From Neodiprion pinetum (taxonomy: Eukaryota; Arthropoda; Insecta; Hymenoptera; Diprionidae), in assembly GCF_021155775.2 (NCBI RefSeq), contig NC_060237.1, positions 30,615,257 to 30,679,256 on the forward strand: DNA of 64,000 nt. The letters are read 5' to 3'. This document shows positions 22,310-33,730 of the stretch, piece after piece; position 1 is the stretch's first letter; the number at the start of each line of letters is the position of its first letter. Below the pieces are notes generated by a model that saw only the letters and a list, made by a program, of their open reading frames with translations, did no database searches and was not told where the DNA came from. A program made the position numbers and the translations under genes.

Positions 22310-24365
22310 CCGGGTTATCTTTTCGGAGTAAGTCGACTAGACGGTAGCCCAGTTCGTAATTGCTTTAGTTAAGGGATGGTAGCTATACGGGATAAAGGGA
22401 GCCAGGCTCACCGGCATCGCAGCCACGGTCGTCGGGTGGCTATGAATTTAAATTTCTCTAATTAGGACGAGCCGGTAGTGGCGGGAGGATGCGACTGCGA
22501 GAACTGCGACGATGAAGACGACGACGACGGCGACGGGACGCATTTTCCGTCAGTTGACACCGGCAGCCGTCTCGGATTTGCGAATTCTCGCCAGTTTCCC
22601 TCCTCGACGAGCCGCCCGACTATCATGGGGTAACCGGAATTTATTGAACCAGGTTAATTAACATGTACCGCGCCAAAACTCACATGACAAAAATAGGCCC
22701 CAACATCCCGCCTACTACGGCACCCAATTACCAAACGTAATTACCACCGCACCCTGATCAAGTTTCTGACAATCGTGAAAAGACATTCACGCGGATCGCT
22801 TTCGATCACGCACCGTTTGATCGGCTCAAAGGTCCTTTATCGGATTCTCTAATATTCTTTTTCCAATAGTCAACTACCTCACCTTGAAATGTCTACGGAG
22901 AATTCTCCAAGCGACTTATTGTCGTTGAAGATGTGAACGGGTTTTTTTTTTTTTGTTTTTGAATTTCGGCATCACCGGTCAATCGAACGGATTGAACCCC
23001 CGCCAATTACTGCCTGAACTTTAGACGGTGGAACTTTTGGAAAAAAAAAACACTCCTAATTCTATTGAAGTGGACGCGGGTAGGTGGGGAAAAATGTTTC
23101 GTTTCCTTTTTCAAAATGGCTTACAACCCCACCGTTGAATTTTAACTTCTTTTACAGGGTATTACAAAGGCATTATAGGTTTTCTGGAGCTAGAAGGTAA
23201 CGCCGTGGTATTAAGGAGCAAGCGCGTAAGGTAACGCAGGCGTCAGACAGGCGTTCGAACCCCGGAGGAGTAGCGGGTGGCGGTAGTGGTGTTAAGCCGG
23301 TGATTTAAAAAGGAAAAAGTCTTACCCGCACATACATTAAACCAAGTCTTAATTCTTTCTTTGTTATCTCTTGGGCGCTAATTCACGGTACAGGAAAGCC
23401 GCGTCGGTGAGGCGATGGCAGCGACCGACATTTTTCCCCGCCTTTGTCTCAGAGACTCAAAAGATTAAAGGCTTATGAGCAAAACCACAGCCCGCTGCCC
23501 CCTTATGGGTACATATTCGACTCTCTCTTTCTCTTTCTTTCTGCATAGTCCGACTCCTCCACGGTGTGGTCACCGTGCATAAACACAGCGGTGCAAAACA
23601 GCCCGCCGACGGAATAACCAAACAGGATATTTAAATAAGTACTAAATTTAAAACGGAGGTTAGATGTCTCGACTAATCTTCGTCGAAACTGCGCGCTGCC
23701 GTTAGATATCGTGAGAGATTGCGGGATGGGGGGGGGGAGGGAAAGGAGGGAAGTTGGCTCAACGTTATTCAATTAGAATCGACATACGTGTGGGTCCATG
23801 CTACTCGAATTATTGGTGAAAAATTTGGTAATTAAAAGTATTGATTATCGGGCACCAACCGGAGGCAAAAGCGGGCTTCTACGTCTGTTCATTAGGTAAT
23901 GAACTTATTAAATCAGAGAGAGGTGCGCCGTCGCGCATGCCGCTGACTCCCGCCACCTACAGCAGCGACTCCCGCCGCCTGCCCTTCGCTTAATTACCCA
24001 CTGAAAAGGTTAATTATTGTAATTGAGAATAATAACGCTCGAACCATTACCTAAGTAACTGCTTTTAATACCAGTCATGCAGGTCCTATATACGGCACAC
24101 GTGCATTATGTTTGGATAACTGAAGCCACGCCGCCGCGGACGTAACTCGTCCCACCGCTGTCACCAAAATCTTGAAGGCGTTTCGCCGCCACCCCGGGTG
24201 CTTATATCGGGCAGGAAAAGCCCCGCCGAGATCCCGAGCGGAAGACAAAGCGGTTGACGAAAGCTTACCAAGTCTTAAATCCTTTTATCCCCCGTGTTTT
24301 CGGTCCTGCGGTATAAAATTGAGGATCTTCCGAGAACCTCGAGGCACATTAAAATCACTGCTATG

Positions 24366-24416
24366 ACGGCGGCGGCGGCGGCGGCGGCGACGATGGCGAT
24401 GGTGGTGGTGGCGGCG
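24366..24416. repeat. GGC/GGT trinucleotide repeat
   Basis: A run of GGC triplets passing into GAT and GGT triplets. It gives poly-Ala, poly-Gly or poly-His shadow frames depending on the strand, none with other support. Confidence 0.85.
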
Positions 24417-24550
24417 AATAAAAGGGAGATGAGGGGTGGTGCTCTCTCCATTTTCCCGACGATACCCGAAGAGCCACGGAGCCATGAGAACAGACGGGAC
24501 TGCAATCCGGGGTGGGGTGGGGAATTTGCGGGCGGGGGCGACATGGAGTG

Positions 24551-24558
24551 TATATAAA
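24551..24558 (+). promoter_or_regulatory. candidate TATA box (TATATAAA)
   Basis: GTGTATATAAAGGG is a near-ideal TATA element in otherwise GC-rich DNA. About 100 bp downstream an ATG opens only a 12-codon frame, so no gene can be attached. It may drive a transcript with a distant start codon or be a chance match. Confidence 0.3.
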
Positions 24559-26362
24559 GGGTTCGCAAAGTGACTTGAATTGCCGCGGAGTCGACTTTAC
24601 GAGTCGGAGTATTGCTAATATCAGAGAGACCGGAAGAAGGAGAGGGGCGATGGGGCGAGGGACCGGGGGCATTGCCAAGTCTCCTTAACCACTTGGGAAA
24701 CCCTCCGCGACATTTTTAGTGGCCATCAAAAACCAGCACCGGCTTAATTACGAGGGCGGAACTTTCCTCTCCTCTCCTACCTTCTCCTCTCCTTACGCCG
24801 AAACCTGTACCCTGCCACGCCACCCCGCCGTACCACCGCGGAATTACCCTCGGCTACGCCGACCCGTACCCATGCCACGCAAACCCCTGCTCAGACAATA
24901 ATGTGCCTACCTAGAAGACCTCCGATGATATACGTAATACCTCTCGTTCCACGCTACCCCCCTGCATCTCGTAACTACCCCGCGTTGACCCGTGGCCCGA
25001 AGATATGAGGGGTTGAAATGAAAAATTTCTCTTACTACAGACTCACTCTTACACGACGAGGACTCTGTTTTACTACATGAAATACCGAATTCACCGGTGA
25101 TGTGAAAGAGTTCGGTCACGAACTGTGTCAAGTGTTGAGAGGCATTTTTTGGAAAACACGGTTCCATTGAGCACAACAGGAACGAAAAGTTTTCGAAAAT
25201 AAACTCTGGAGAAAGACGAACTTTCAAAGATCCTCGTTTTACCATCGGTCGAAACTTTTTCAATTTTATTGTTTAACTATCTGCACGGAAAGAAGCAATC
25301 AATTATTCTTTTCCAATGAGAAAGAATTCGTAAAAGACAAATTGTCGAGTTATTTACAGTAGATTTTCACATTACTAAAGAATAATTGAAATACTGCTAA
25401 GCAAAAGGAAATCAAAATGATAAAATTCTTCAGGAACTAGTAGCGCCATCTATCGAATGTATAAGAGGCTAAATAACACAGATTTTCGCATTATTCTATA
25501 ATATAAACGTATCAGCGAGGTATACGTTTGTTCAAACTTTGCTCTTCCCGAGCTCAGAGAGAATTCCCCTCCTACTGATTCTTCGCGAATGCACCTCGCT
25601 GCAGTACCGTTTATCGAAGGAGCGAAACAAACAGAAGGGACGTTGCGCATTATCCAGCAATAATCCACCGACGGAGGAGGATGAAATGAAAATTTCATTT
25701 CCTCTCTTATTAAATTCCCCCGCTCCGAGCTCGACTCCTCGGGAGTAATATCCCTTTAGAACGGTTCGACCAGTGATGCTGAGATACTCGGTGACCCGTG
25801 GTGTCCAAGGGACAAGTCACCGGGACGGTTGAGAGCCCTGGGCATATTGGTGATTGTGGAAACACCTCCCGAACGGTCGGTTTTTGTTTTGCGGTAGGGG
25901 ATGCGCGGTCGACACGTGTCCGAAAAGTTGAAGAAAGCTGACGTCCAAGGGGCGCGGATTGATAGTTTCCGCGTATCGAATCGTATCGCTCATCGTCGGA
26001 CTCACGCCAAGGAAAGGGAAGCAGAGGAGGAACAAAAAAAACGAATAGGTGGAAGATGGAGGTACAAGATTTTGGAACACCACGACGCGGAGGAGAGCCG
26101 GGTCCCCGGGGACGCTGGAAACGCGAAGGGTCAAACGGACTGACGGACAGGAGACAAATGACGTCCACTAAGTGTCCGTGGGGATGACTGATCGTTGGGT
26201 TTCGAAGTCCACCGGTCACCGTCTCCCTTTCGCAAGCCAGGAGTCGACGACGTCGCGACGCCTAGCTGTCCCGTTTTTTTGTCCAGTCCTTCTGTTTCCA
26301 TTCTCCTCGTTTAATATGCTACGCGGAATCCACCGGCGAAACTATTCAGGTTACCGGGAGGA

Positions 26363-26415
26363 ATGTCGCTGCAAAAATTTGTCTATGGGATACTCGTAGC
26401 CGTTTGTTTTCTCAG
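26363..26415 (+). CDS. candidate signal-peptide first exon, unconfirmed
   Basis: ATG opens MSLQKFVYGILVAVCFL, a good signal-peptide or membrane-anchor start. It ends at AG/GTACGA, a possible donor. If not spliced, the frame continues to 51 codons and stops at 26,516-26,518. The same TTTGTTTTCTCAG could instead be an acceptor for an unrelated exon. I could not find the following exon, so this is only a pointer. Confidence 0.28.
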
Positions 26416-26419
26416 GTAC

Positions 26420-29400
26420 GACGCCGGTACGACGATTTCGAAGGAAACAGGTTTACAGTTCCTTGCAGTCTATGCTGTGGTAAATGAAATTCTGGTCCTC
26501 GAGAAATCGAAATTTTAAGAATGTTCCCGCATCTCTCGGTGAATTTTACCCGCCTCCCGCGGGATCTTCGACGCTGCGTACCTTCGCTCAAGACTCCGGA
26601 ACGTCGACTAAGGTAGCGCTGACTTATTCCGGAAACGATTCACCTCTGCGCGCGGCCCAACAGCTAAGATTTACCTCTTATATTTTACCCTGAATATTTC
26701 AACGACTGGATTCCGGGTCCAGACGGCGCGAGCATTACCAGTGCTTCATTCTTGGGCTTCTCTTTGCCAGCACGCGGTTTCACTCCGACCCGAAGATGCA
26801 GGTGAGAGAACGCGAGAGTGTGAGTATGTGCACGCGTCAGGACGTCACTCGATCCCGTTTCTCTCTCCCCAGGGAGTTGATCCGACGTGCGACAAATTCT
26901 TGCCAAATCTCCAGACAGGGATGGCTCGGGAGCCTTAGCTCGGCTGGAGTGCGTGGGATGGACGAGGGGCGGCGGGGCGGCGGAAGCCGGAAGCCGCCTC
27001 GAGTCACTCGCCCGTCTAAGCGCGTTTCCGAGCCAGCAAGGTCGTTGCCAAGTAGATTCGGATACGCGACGACCCCGGGGTTTTTTTTTCTCTTCATTTT
27101 CCTGCTTCTTATTTGCCTTCAACTTTTCACTCTGCGTAAACCAACGTCAAGGAAAAACTGTAGATAAAATTTTCTCGCCGTCCAAATTCACCCGATGTTA
27201 TAACAAAGCGACGTAAAATTCCGCAGTTTTATGCCGCAGGCTATGGCCGGAGGAAGGTGCAGTCTTTCCTACTTTTTAATCGACTGTTCCAGAGCATCCG
27301 CGATCAAGAATACGCTTCGTTCGAGAGCAGCTTCAATGACTGAAGAAGTAGGTGCAAAATGTGGCCCCGTGGGAATCAACCTCTGGAAGTTGCCCCCTGA
27401 CTGTTTAACGCCGCCAATTCTCGCTCGGTGGTAATCAGCTTTAACAAAGAGGGAAGAATTTTCTCCAGCAGCGCTGCAGGAAGCGAATTGTCTACCTCGT
27501 GTCCTTTTATCCGACTACTATTAGCGCGATGGCACAGCTGTCGAATTAATTTCGGATCAAGACGACGCAAGGCGCTCACCGAATGTCCCGAGGGGTTGTT
27601 GGAGCGGAGGGAAGGAAGGCGAAGAGACCCGGCGTTATTGAAAGTTTTGCACCGTTGTCGCAGTCCTTGAACCAGGTCGAACTCTCGCAGTATTGAAAGG
27701 GCTGTTTAGACGACTCTTACCCACCGATTAAGGAGGAGTTGAACCCATCGAGTTTAACGAAACAAGGAAAAGCACCAACCCGGCACTAAAGCCTCCACTC
27801 GAGCGGCAAAATGGGAGTACATAATGCAGGGATGAACTCGGAGCACGAATTTCGAATCTACTCGTGGCACATGCTAAAAAGTATACATATTTTACACTAA
27901 CTACCATATTTTCTCTCCAAATTAGTTATCCAAGCGCAGTTGCAATTTCATCTCTAACCGTTACCCGATTCTACGAACGAATACGAGTTTTCATTTTCAT
28001 CGGCCTCTCTGCACAAAGTTTCTTCATTAGCAATAATTTTCCCGTTTGCCATTTTATTCTGTTCCGGCTCGTGCGCGGCGAACGGTCGGGAGTACCGGAA
28101 ATGTATGGAATCAGAAATCGCGGCAGCGGAGCGAGTAGGGCGACCTTTCACACGAGCAGATTCTTGACCGCGGAGCTCGGCCACGACCGTGCATCACATA
28201 AATTCTCGGCCAAGAGGAGTGGAGGTGGATAGCGTAAACGGTGCTTACCCTCAAGCACGGTCGTGCCCGCGTGCCTTGGCCCACATAGACGTGAAGAGCA
28301 CAGGCACGCGCATATGTATGCGCGTACTTACGTACCTATGAATACCACAGCGAGAGCCCATGGGCTTGCAGACGATGCGGAACGCCTTGGGCACCGGTTC
28401 CAGCCCGCTTCTCGAGATTACAGTGCATGAATATCGAAGTGGTACGCGAACGAGGAGCTGCATGATGTCGCGAGGCGATGGAACGGAAAAGCAGGATCAG
28501 CCTCGAGGATCGGACCCACCTCAAGTGGGGCTCCGGGAGACGTTCGATTGAGCCCCTTGAATTCTCTCCAGGATGCAACTTCTCCTCGATTCTTTACCCT
28601 TCACCTGACTTATACTGACCCATAACTTCCACCCGCTTACCTCCGGTGCCGTAGATTCAACCGCGTAGCAACCAATTACCGACGTACTTGTACCTGTGTA
28701 TACAATTACGAACGATCCCGGCGGCAGCGTTGGGTTGGACGACTAGGAACAATGGGATCGTAGCAGATGGGCTCGTGCCCACGTTTCACAAATTGCACCA
28801 AATTGATGTAGACGCCGTCACGCAAGCCTTGAATGTCCTTGGTATAAATTTGCCCCGCGAATTCACACGAGGACAATAGATGGACGCTCCAGGATTAGGG
28901 AGAATCGTCTGGGAAATCATACGGTTATAGTCCAGTTCGTGTTCTAACAACGCGAGACGCCGATATGGTTTAATTATACGGAACAAAATTACGCGTAATT
29001 TTTGTCCGACTGTTCTCGAGACGAATGATTTTCCTTAATTCATAAAAAGTTACGGCAGGGTTGCGCCCCGGATAATGCGTGAATATGGATAGAACCCCAG
29101 TGGTCGTCTTGGAGCAATCTTAGAACGATCTTGAAGAGACAGCAGAGAGCGATCCTTGGGTCGTCTGTCCCCGCATAGATGCTTGGTTCGGATAGCCGGG
29201 AGCAATTCCGAGAGCATTGCATTTACATAATCGTAATCCTCGTTAGAGGCGGGGACCTAATTCCCTCGGTATTTTATCTTCTTTTCCTTTCTCTTCTTTC
29301 CCCCTTCTTGTTCCCTTTTCTTAGCCCTATTTTTCCCCCCGTTATCCCGTACCTTTGCGAAGCGATTCCCGGGGGAGAAACCTTAGCCCCCATTTATGCG

Positions 29401-29550
29401 AATGTTATTATTCATATTTTCTAATTAATCTGCACTTTATTTCAGACATCGGATACGGACGTTGACCCGAGGATGGAGATAGAATGAACGCAGCCATCGT
29501 CGTCACGCATGCGGCTTGAAGAAGAGGATAATAAGGATGTAACGATCAAC
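26420..29550. other. stretch without a supported gene
   Basis: Short frames on both strands lack domains. A possible terminal exon on the plus strand starts after TTTATTTCAG at 29,446 and reads TSDTDVDPRMEIE before TGA, but nothing upstream can be joined to it with confidence. Confidence 0.4.
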
Positions 29551-29557
29551 CCAGGTA

Positions 29558-29563
29558 TTTATT
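29558..29563 (-). terminator. polyadenylation signal, YGPP-rich protein gene
   Basis: AATAAA on the minus strand, about 790 bp downstream of the stop codon at 30,350. It is the first clear signal found beyond the coding region, so the 3' untranslated region may be about 0.8 kb. Confidence 0.45.
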
Positions 29564-30349
29564 TACAAAATATATTTATATATATTTATATTCAAGTATG
29601 TACATTGACACGTTGAACAGACGTAGATATAACTAGCATATCACACGCGAATCCTTCAACCAAGACTCGCGGGTGATCTTCGGAGACATGAAAGTTTGGA
29701 TCCAACGAGAAATGACGAAGCACCGAATTGACGCGGTTCGAATTCGTCGATCGCTTATTGGATACGAAGTAATAGTAGTGGTACAAGTAGAAGTATGAGT
29801 AATAGTATAAAAATAAATTCCTATGGCTTATTGTGGAGTAATAAATTAATGGGTATGCATATATAATAGAGAATGAATCGATCACACGATCAATGAACGC
29901 ATATTTATGGCGTGGCATGGTTTGATTTACGAAATATAAAGCACAGCGGCAGTCGTGAGAGATGCGCGTCATTTTCCGACGAAGAAAATTGCGGACAATG
30001 ATTCTTCTAGGGGCACACCCTGCGTCACGCAACTCAGCAAGAACCGATTACTCGTCTAGACGATCCTTTTTGCCTTAGGTACTCGACATAACGTCCTTTT
30101 TCTCTCGCGGCCTGGATCAGTCCCGTGCTCGGATCAGCGATAGTACGTCGTACTGCAGTTCGCTGGTTAGTCAGGTTAGAGAATAACTTACAACTTAACC
30201 CCTAGTGAGAATTGTATGAAAAATCGAGGTGTTCCCACCCCGAAATAGTCTTAGGGACCATCGTCACTACCCAGCCGGTAGCGAAAGTGGATCATCGACT
30301 AGTTTATGGCAAAGTGAAACGAACTTGAGGTTAATCCCTGGTGGCGCGT

Positions 30350-33300
30350 CTACTCGGAGGATTTATTGCCCTCCGAGGAAGACGTCGACTTGGAATTGTT
30401 CGACTCGCTGTTATTGCTCTTGAAGAATAAAGCGATCTTGCTGTCCTCGCTTGCGCTGGTCTCGGAGTCCGCAGACGAAGCCTCAGTCTTCTGGTCAGCG
30501 CGATTTTCCGCGTCATTCCCGACCTCGATGTGCTTCGCCTGATTATCCGCGTTCCCCGTCCTCTTCAGCAGATCCTCAACGATGGCCTGAGACTCGTCGC
30601 CGTATATGTTGCCACTGGCAGCGTGTGCCAGATCACCGTAGACCTCCTCGAGATGCTGAACCTGTGGGGGACCCTGGACCTCGACGTGTCCGTTCTGGGG
30701 CTGCTCTATCGCTGCGAGAATGTCCTGAAGTAGGCCGTTGGAAAGGACCTGTTCATGCCGGATGCTCCCGTCGGAATTCTCGGTGCCAAGTCCGCCGTCA
30801 GCAGGCTGGATCTGAAGCGAGTAAGTCCCCTTCGTTCCCTGGATCTGGAATCCGTCTGTTCCGGTTGCCGTGAGGCCCTGGGCCAAGGCGAGAGCCTCGC
30901 TACCCTCGTGGGTCTCAAGGTACCGACTGGCATCGACAGCGTGCTCCGCATGCTTGGACTGGCCGAATCCTTGCGCCGTCAATGCGGCTGTCAAAGCTTC
31001 CGCCGATGTGGCGTCGCCGAGGTAGTTTCCGGTGTAGGGTATGGAATTGACCTGCACCTGGTTGGTGAGCAGATTAGACGAGGACGACGCGGAGGATAAG
31101 CTTGACGACACGTGGATATCGTTAGAGGTCAGAGCTGCCGCGCTCTGGTCAGCTACGCCGTATCGTACGCCGATCGGGTTTCCGTAGCTGTCTTTGAGGT
31201 CGGTGTTCGGCTGCTGGTGAACCTGCAAACTGAGCTCGTTCACCGCTGGAGCGTCGTAAAAGTTGGCGGCGCTTCCGGAACCGACATGTGCCACCCCGCT
31301 GCCACCGGTGAGTGATCCGAATGACAACCCAGACACCGAGCTCGCTACGGAATTCGCGAAGCTCGACGCCGAGGATCCCGAAGTCGATGACCCGAACGAG
31401 TGTTGCGCTCCACTCGTGTCGAGGGAAATCTGGTTTCCGATGTTTTGGTTCCCTCTCTGGAGACTAGGACAGTCGTGGGGGACTTGCTGCTGTAGAATGG
31501 GGGTGCCGTAGGTGGTGGTCAGGGCACTACCGCCGAGGCTGCTGTACAAACTGCTACCCGCGTCAGACGATGTCGAAGTTGAAACGAAGGAGGGAGTCGG
31601 TCCGAAGTTTGGTGCGCCGTAGGTGAGTACAGGGGCTGGGGTGTTGAAAGAGTTGAAGGTCAGAGGCGTGCCGTAATTGACGTTTGGAGCGGCAAAGGCC
31701 GAGTTCGAGCCAAATGAGGAGCCGCCGGATCCGCCGAAGTATCCACCGCCCGACGAGAACTGGCTGTTCGAAGTTAGATGCAACTGCTGATCGCCACCGT
31801 GAGATCCGCCGTGCAGGGAGGGAAGCCCGTGAATCTTGAAGGGCTGGTTTGCTCCACCTTGAGGCGGGACATCGTAATGCCTGATAGCGTTCACCACCTC
31901 AGGCGGTATCTGGTTACGGAATTTAATCGGCGGACGGTTCCTCGGGGGGATAAATGAGCTAGGTGGTGGAAACGCGGGTCCATGACGGAATGGCGGGGGT
32001 CCATGGTTTCTGTGACTGTGTCGGTTATGTCCACCCGAATTCTGTTTGTGGAAGTTGGAACCGAACGAGCTGTGGAACGATCCGGCGGAGCTTCTTATCC
32101 CTTGTGACGCTGGGTACGGTCCGTTCACCGAGTACGACGACAACGGGGGTGCGCCGTAGGTGTCCGAAATCGGAAGCGAGGACGTCAGAGGCGGAGGTTG
32201 AACTAATTCCCCACCGATGGACAGTCCGTGGGATGATTCAACGCCAAAACTACTGCTGCTACCTATGCTGCTACTGCCTATGCTGCTGCCGAGAGAATGA
32301 ACGTTGAAATCAACACCGAGACCACCGTCTACAGAGCTGACTGGGAGGCCGTAGCTACCGGACGGTGGCAGAGAGATGCTAGCGCCGCCGGTTGAGAATG
32401 CGTCGATGGAACTGCCGCCGCCGAACGACGACACAGAGCCACCCTGGTGCGTTTCAGTCGTCGGAAGCAGCTCGAAGGCTACAGTTTTCACAATGGAAAT
32501 CGGCTCGGGGTTGGGTATGCCGTACTGAACACTGGGTTCGATGGACAAGCTCGGAGCCCCGTACTGAGGCTGTGGCAGCGGTTGCTCCTGGAGTTGTAGC
32601 TGCTGCTCTTGTTCAAGGTGCTGATGATACTGATCGAGCTTGAGTGATTCGGAATTGGCGCTTGAGCCGTGGGCGTAGTCCTTCGACGAGTGTTCCTCGT
32701 ATCTCGGCAGAGGTGGGGGTGGCAATCCGTGGCTATCAGAGGCCGCTGAGGACTGCTGTACGGATGATTTCAAGTCCTGAGCTTCGGCACTGTGGATTGG
32801 TTGACCGTAAGAATCGCTCGGCACGTTTCCGGCCGGGTACCTCGCTCCGGTGAGAATATCCGACTGAAATTCACCGTCCGCCGAGCTCGATGAGGAGTGC
32901 GAGTGCGAGTGCGAGTGAGAGTAGGATGATGACGATGAGCTCGAACTCGACGACGAGTACGACGACGACGAACCGTAACCAGCATGTCCACCTTCCGACG
33001 GGGTTCCAACCAATCCAGCGATCGGCTGCCACCCATCGTACTTTATGTCCGGAGGTGTTGGCGGGGCCGGGACGCCGGGTGGCGGTCCGTACTGCTGTTG
33101 AGGGGGATGCGCCTGTCGCAGCGGAATCTGTACCGATGGGGGTGGGGGTGGTGGCGGACCATAGTTATCTTGAGGAGGTCCGGAGTTGAACGAAATCGAA
33201 ACCTCCTTCTTGGGCGGCCCGTACGTCTCAACGGAAATCGGTATCGGTGGGCCGTGGCCGGACTTCGGGGGCCCGTACTGATTCCGTATCTTAGGCGGTG

Positions 33301-33730
33301 GTCCGTACTTTATTGAAGGCGGTGGAGGCGGCGGGCCCTCGTAGCCTGGGGCCGGGGGCCCATACTGCTGCTTGGGAGGGCCGTACTGCTGCTTCGGAGG
33401 CCCATACTGCGGTTTTGGTGGCCCATACTGTGGCTTCGGGGGACCGTAGCTTGGCTTCGGTTTCCGAGGCGGTGGTGGTCCGTAAACTGGGGCGGAGGGT
33501 GGAGGTCCGTAGGCTGGTGCGGGTCCGTGGAACCTCGGTGGGCCTGGTGGTGGGCCGTAAAGGTCGTTGAGTTGCGGTGGTCCGTACGAGTTGCTAATCC
33601 TGTCGTTCTCTCCAGACGCAATCGCGCCGTCTTTCGACGGCTGCGACGAGACCGATCCCTTATTCACGACCGCGTTGATCTGCTGGACCTGGTAGACAGC
33701 CAGAAGCAGGCAGAACGCCGTAGTCGCCAT
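30350..33730 (-). CDS. secreted YGPP-repeat, Ser/Gly/Pro-rich extracellular (cuticle-type) protein, main exon
   Basis: One uninterrupted exon of 3,381 bp encodes 1,126 residues and stops at TAG. It follows the acceptor TTCTGTTTCACAG and joins in phase 0 to the MAGFK exon at 36,421-36,435, giving about 1,131 residues. The hydrophobic part of the signal peptide is at the start of this exon (ATTAFCLLLAVYQVQQINA). Residues 54-222 carry 14 YGPP motifs with poly-Pro stretches. Residues about 257-289 are a Ser run with alternating Ser-His. The middle is Ser/Gly-rich with YGAP, YGLP and YGTP variants. Residues from about 930 on form a less repetitive region rich in Ala, Glu and Gln that looks more conserved in character. 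Cysteine is nearly absent, so no disulfide domain is expected. Proteins with YGPP-type repeats are usually structural components of insect cuticle or other matrix. I do not recognise a named orthologue. Minus-strand frames and plus-strand frames of up to 140 codons inside it are shadows. Confidence 0.92.
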   Translation of the reverse strand: MATTAFCLLLAVYQVQQINAVVNKGSVSSQPSKDGAIASGENDRISNSYGPPQLNDLYGPPPGPPRFHGPAPAYGPPPSAPVYGPPPPRKPKPSYGPPKPQYGPPKPQYGPPKQQYGPPKQQYGPPAPGYEGPPPPPPSIKYGPPPKIRNQYGPPKSGHGPPIPISVETYGPPKKEVSISFNSGPPQDNYGPPPPPPPSVQIPLRQAHPPQQQYGPPPGVPAPPTPPDIKYDGWQPIAGLVGTPSEGGHAGYGSSSSYSSSSSSSSSSSYSHSHSHSHSSSSSADGEFQSDILTGARYPAGNVPSDSYGQPIHSAEAQDLKSSVQQSSAASDSHGLPPPPLPRYEEHSSKDYAHGSSANSESLKLDQYHQHLEQEQQLQLQEQPLPQPQYGAPSLSIEPSVQYGIPNPEPISIVKTVAFELLPTTETHQGGSVSSFGGGSSIDAFSTGGASISLPPSGSYGLPVSSVDGGLGVDFNVHSLGSSIGSSSIGSSSSFGVESSHGLSIGGELVQPPPLTSSLPISDTYGAPPLSSYSVNGPYPASQGIRSSAGSFHSSFGSNFHKQNSGGHNRHSHRNHGPPPFRHGPAFPPPSSFIPPRNRPPIKFRNQIPPEVVNAIRHYDVPPQGGANQPFKIHGLPSLHGGSHGGDQQLHLTSNSQFSSGGGYFGGSGGSSFGSNSAFAAPNVNYGTPLTFNSFNTPAPVLTYGAPNFGPTPSFVSTSTSSDAGSSLYSSLGGSALTTTYGTPILQQQVPHDCPSLQRGNQNIGNQISLDTSGAQHSFGSSTSGSSASSFANSVASSVSGLSFGSLTGGSGVAHVGSGSAANFYDAPAVNELSLQVHQQPNTDLKDSYGNPIGVRYGVADQSAAALTSNDIHVSSSLSSASSSSNLLTNQVQVNSIPYTGNYLGDATSAEALTAALTAQGFGQSKHAEHAVDASRYLETHEGSEALALAQGLTATGTDGFQIQGTKGTYSLQIQPADGGLGTENSDGSIRHEQVLSNGLLQDILAAIEQPQNGHVEVQGPPQVQHLEEVYGDLAHAASGNIYGDESQAIVEDLLKRTGNADNQAKHIEVGNDAENRADQKTEASSADSETSASEDSKIALFFKSNNSESNNSKSTSSSEGNKSSE

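Larger units (their letters stand above)
18640..26350. other. long stretch without a supported gene
   Basis: A 235-codon plus-strand frame at 20,624-21,331 is Ser/Leu/Pro low-complexity sequence generated by CT-rich DNA and is not credible. The part from 22,300 to 24,100 is a mix of TAAT-rich segments and GC-rich segments with a Runt-type AACCACA and homeodomain-type TTAATTA motifs. It may be regulatory, but this is only inference. Confidence 0.45.

Noticed and set aside
23240..23275. GTTCGAACCCC segment as a tRNA T-arm
   Set aside because: No matching acceptor, D and anticodon arms can be folded around it.
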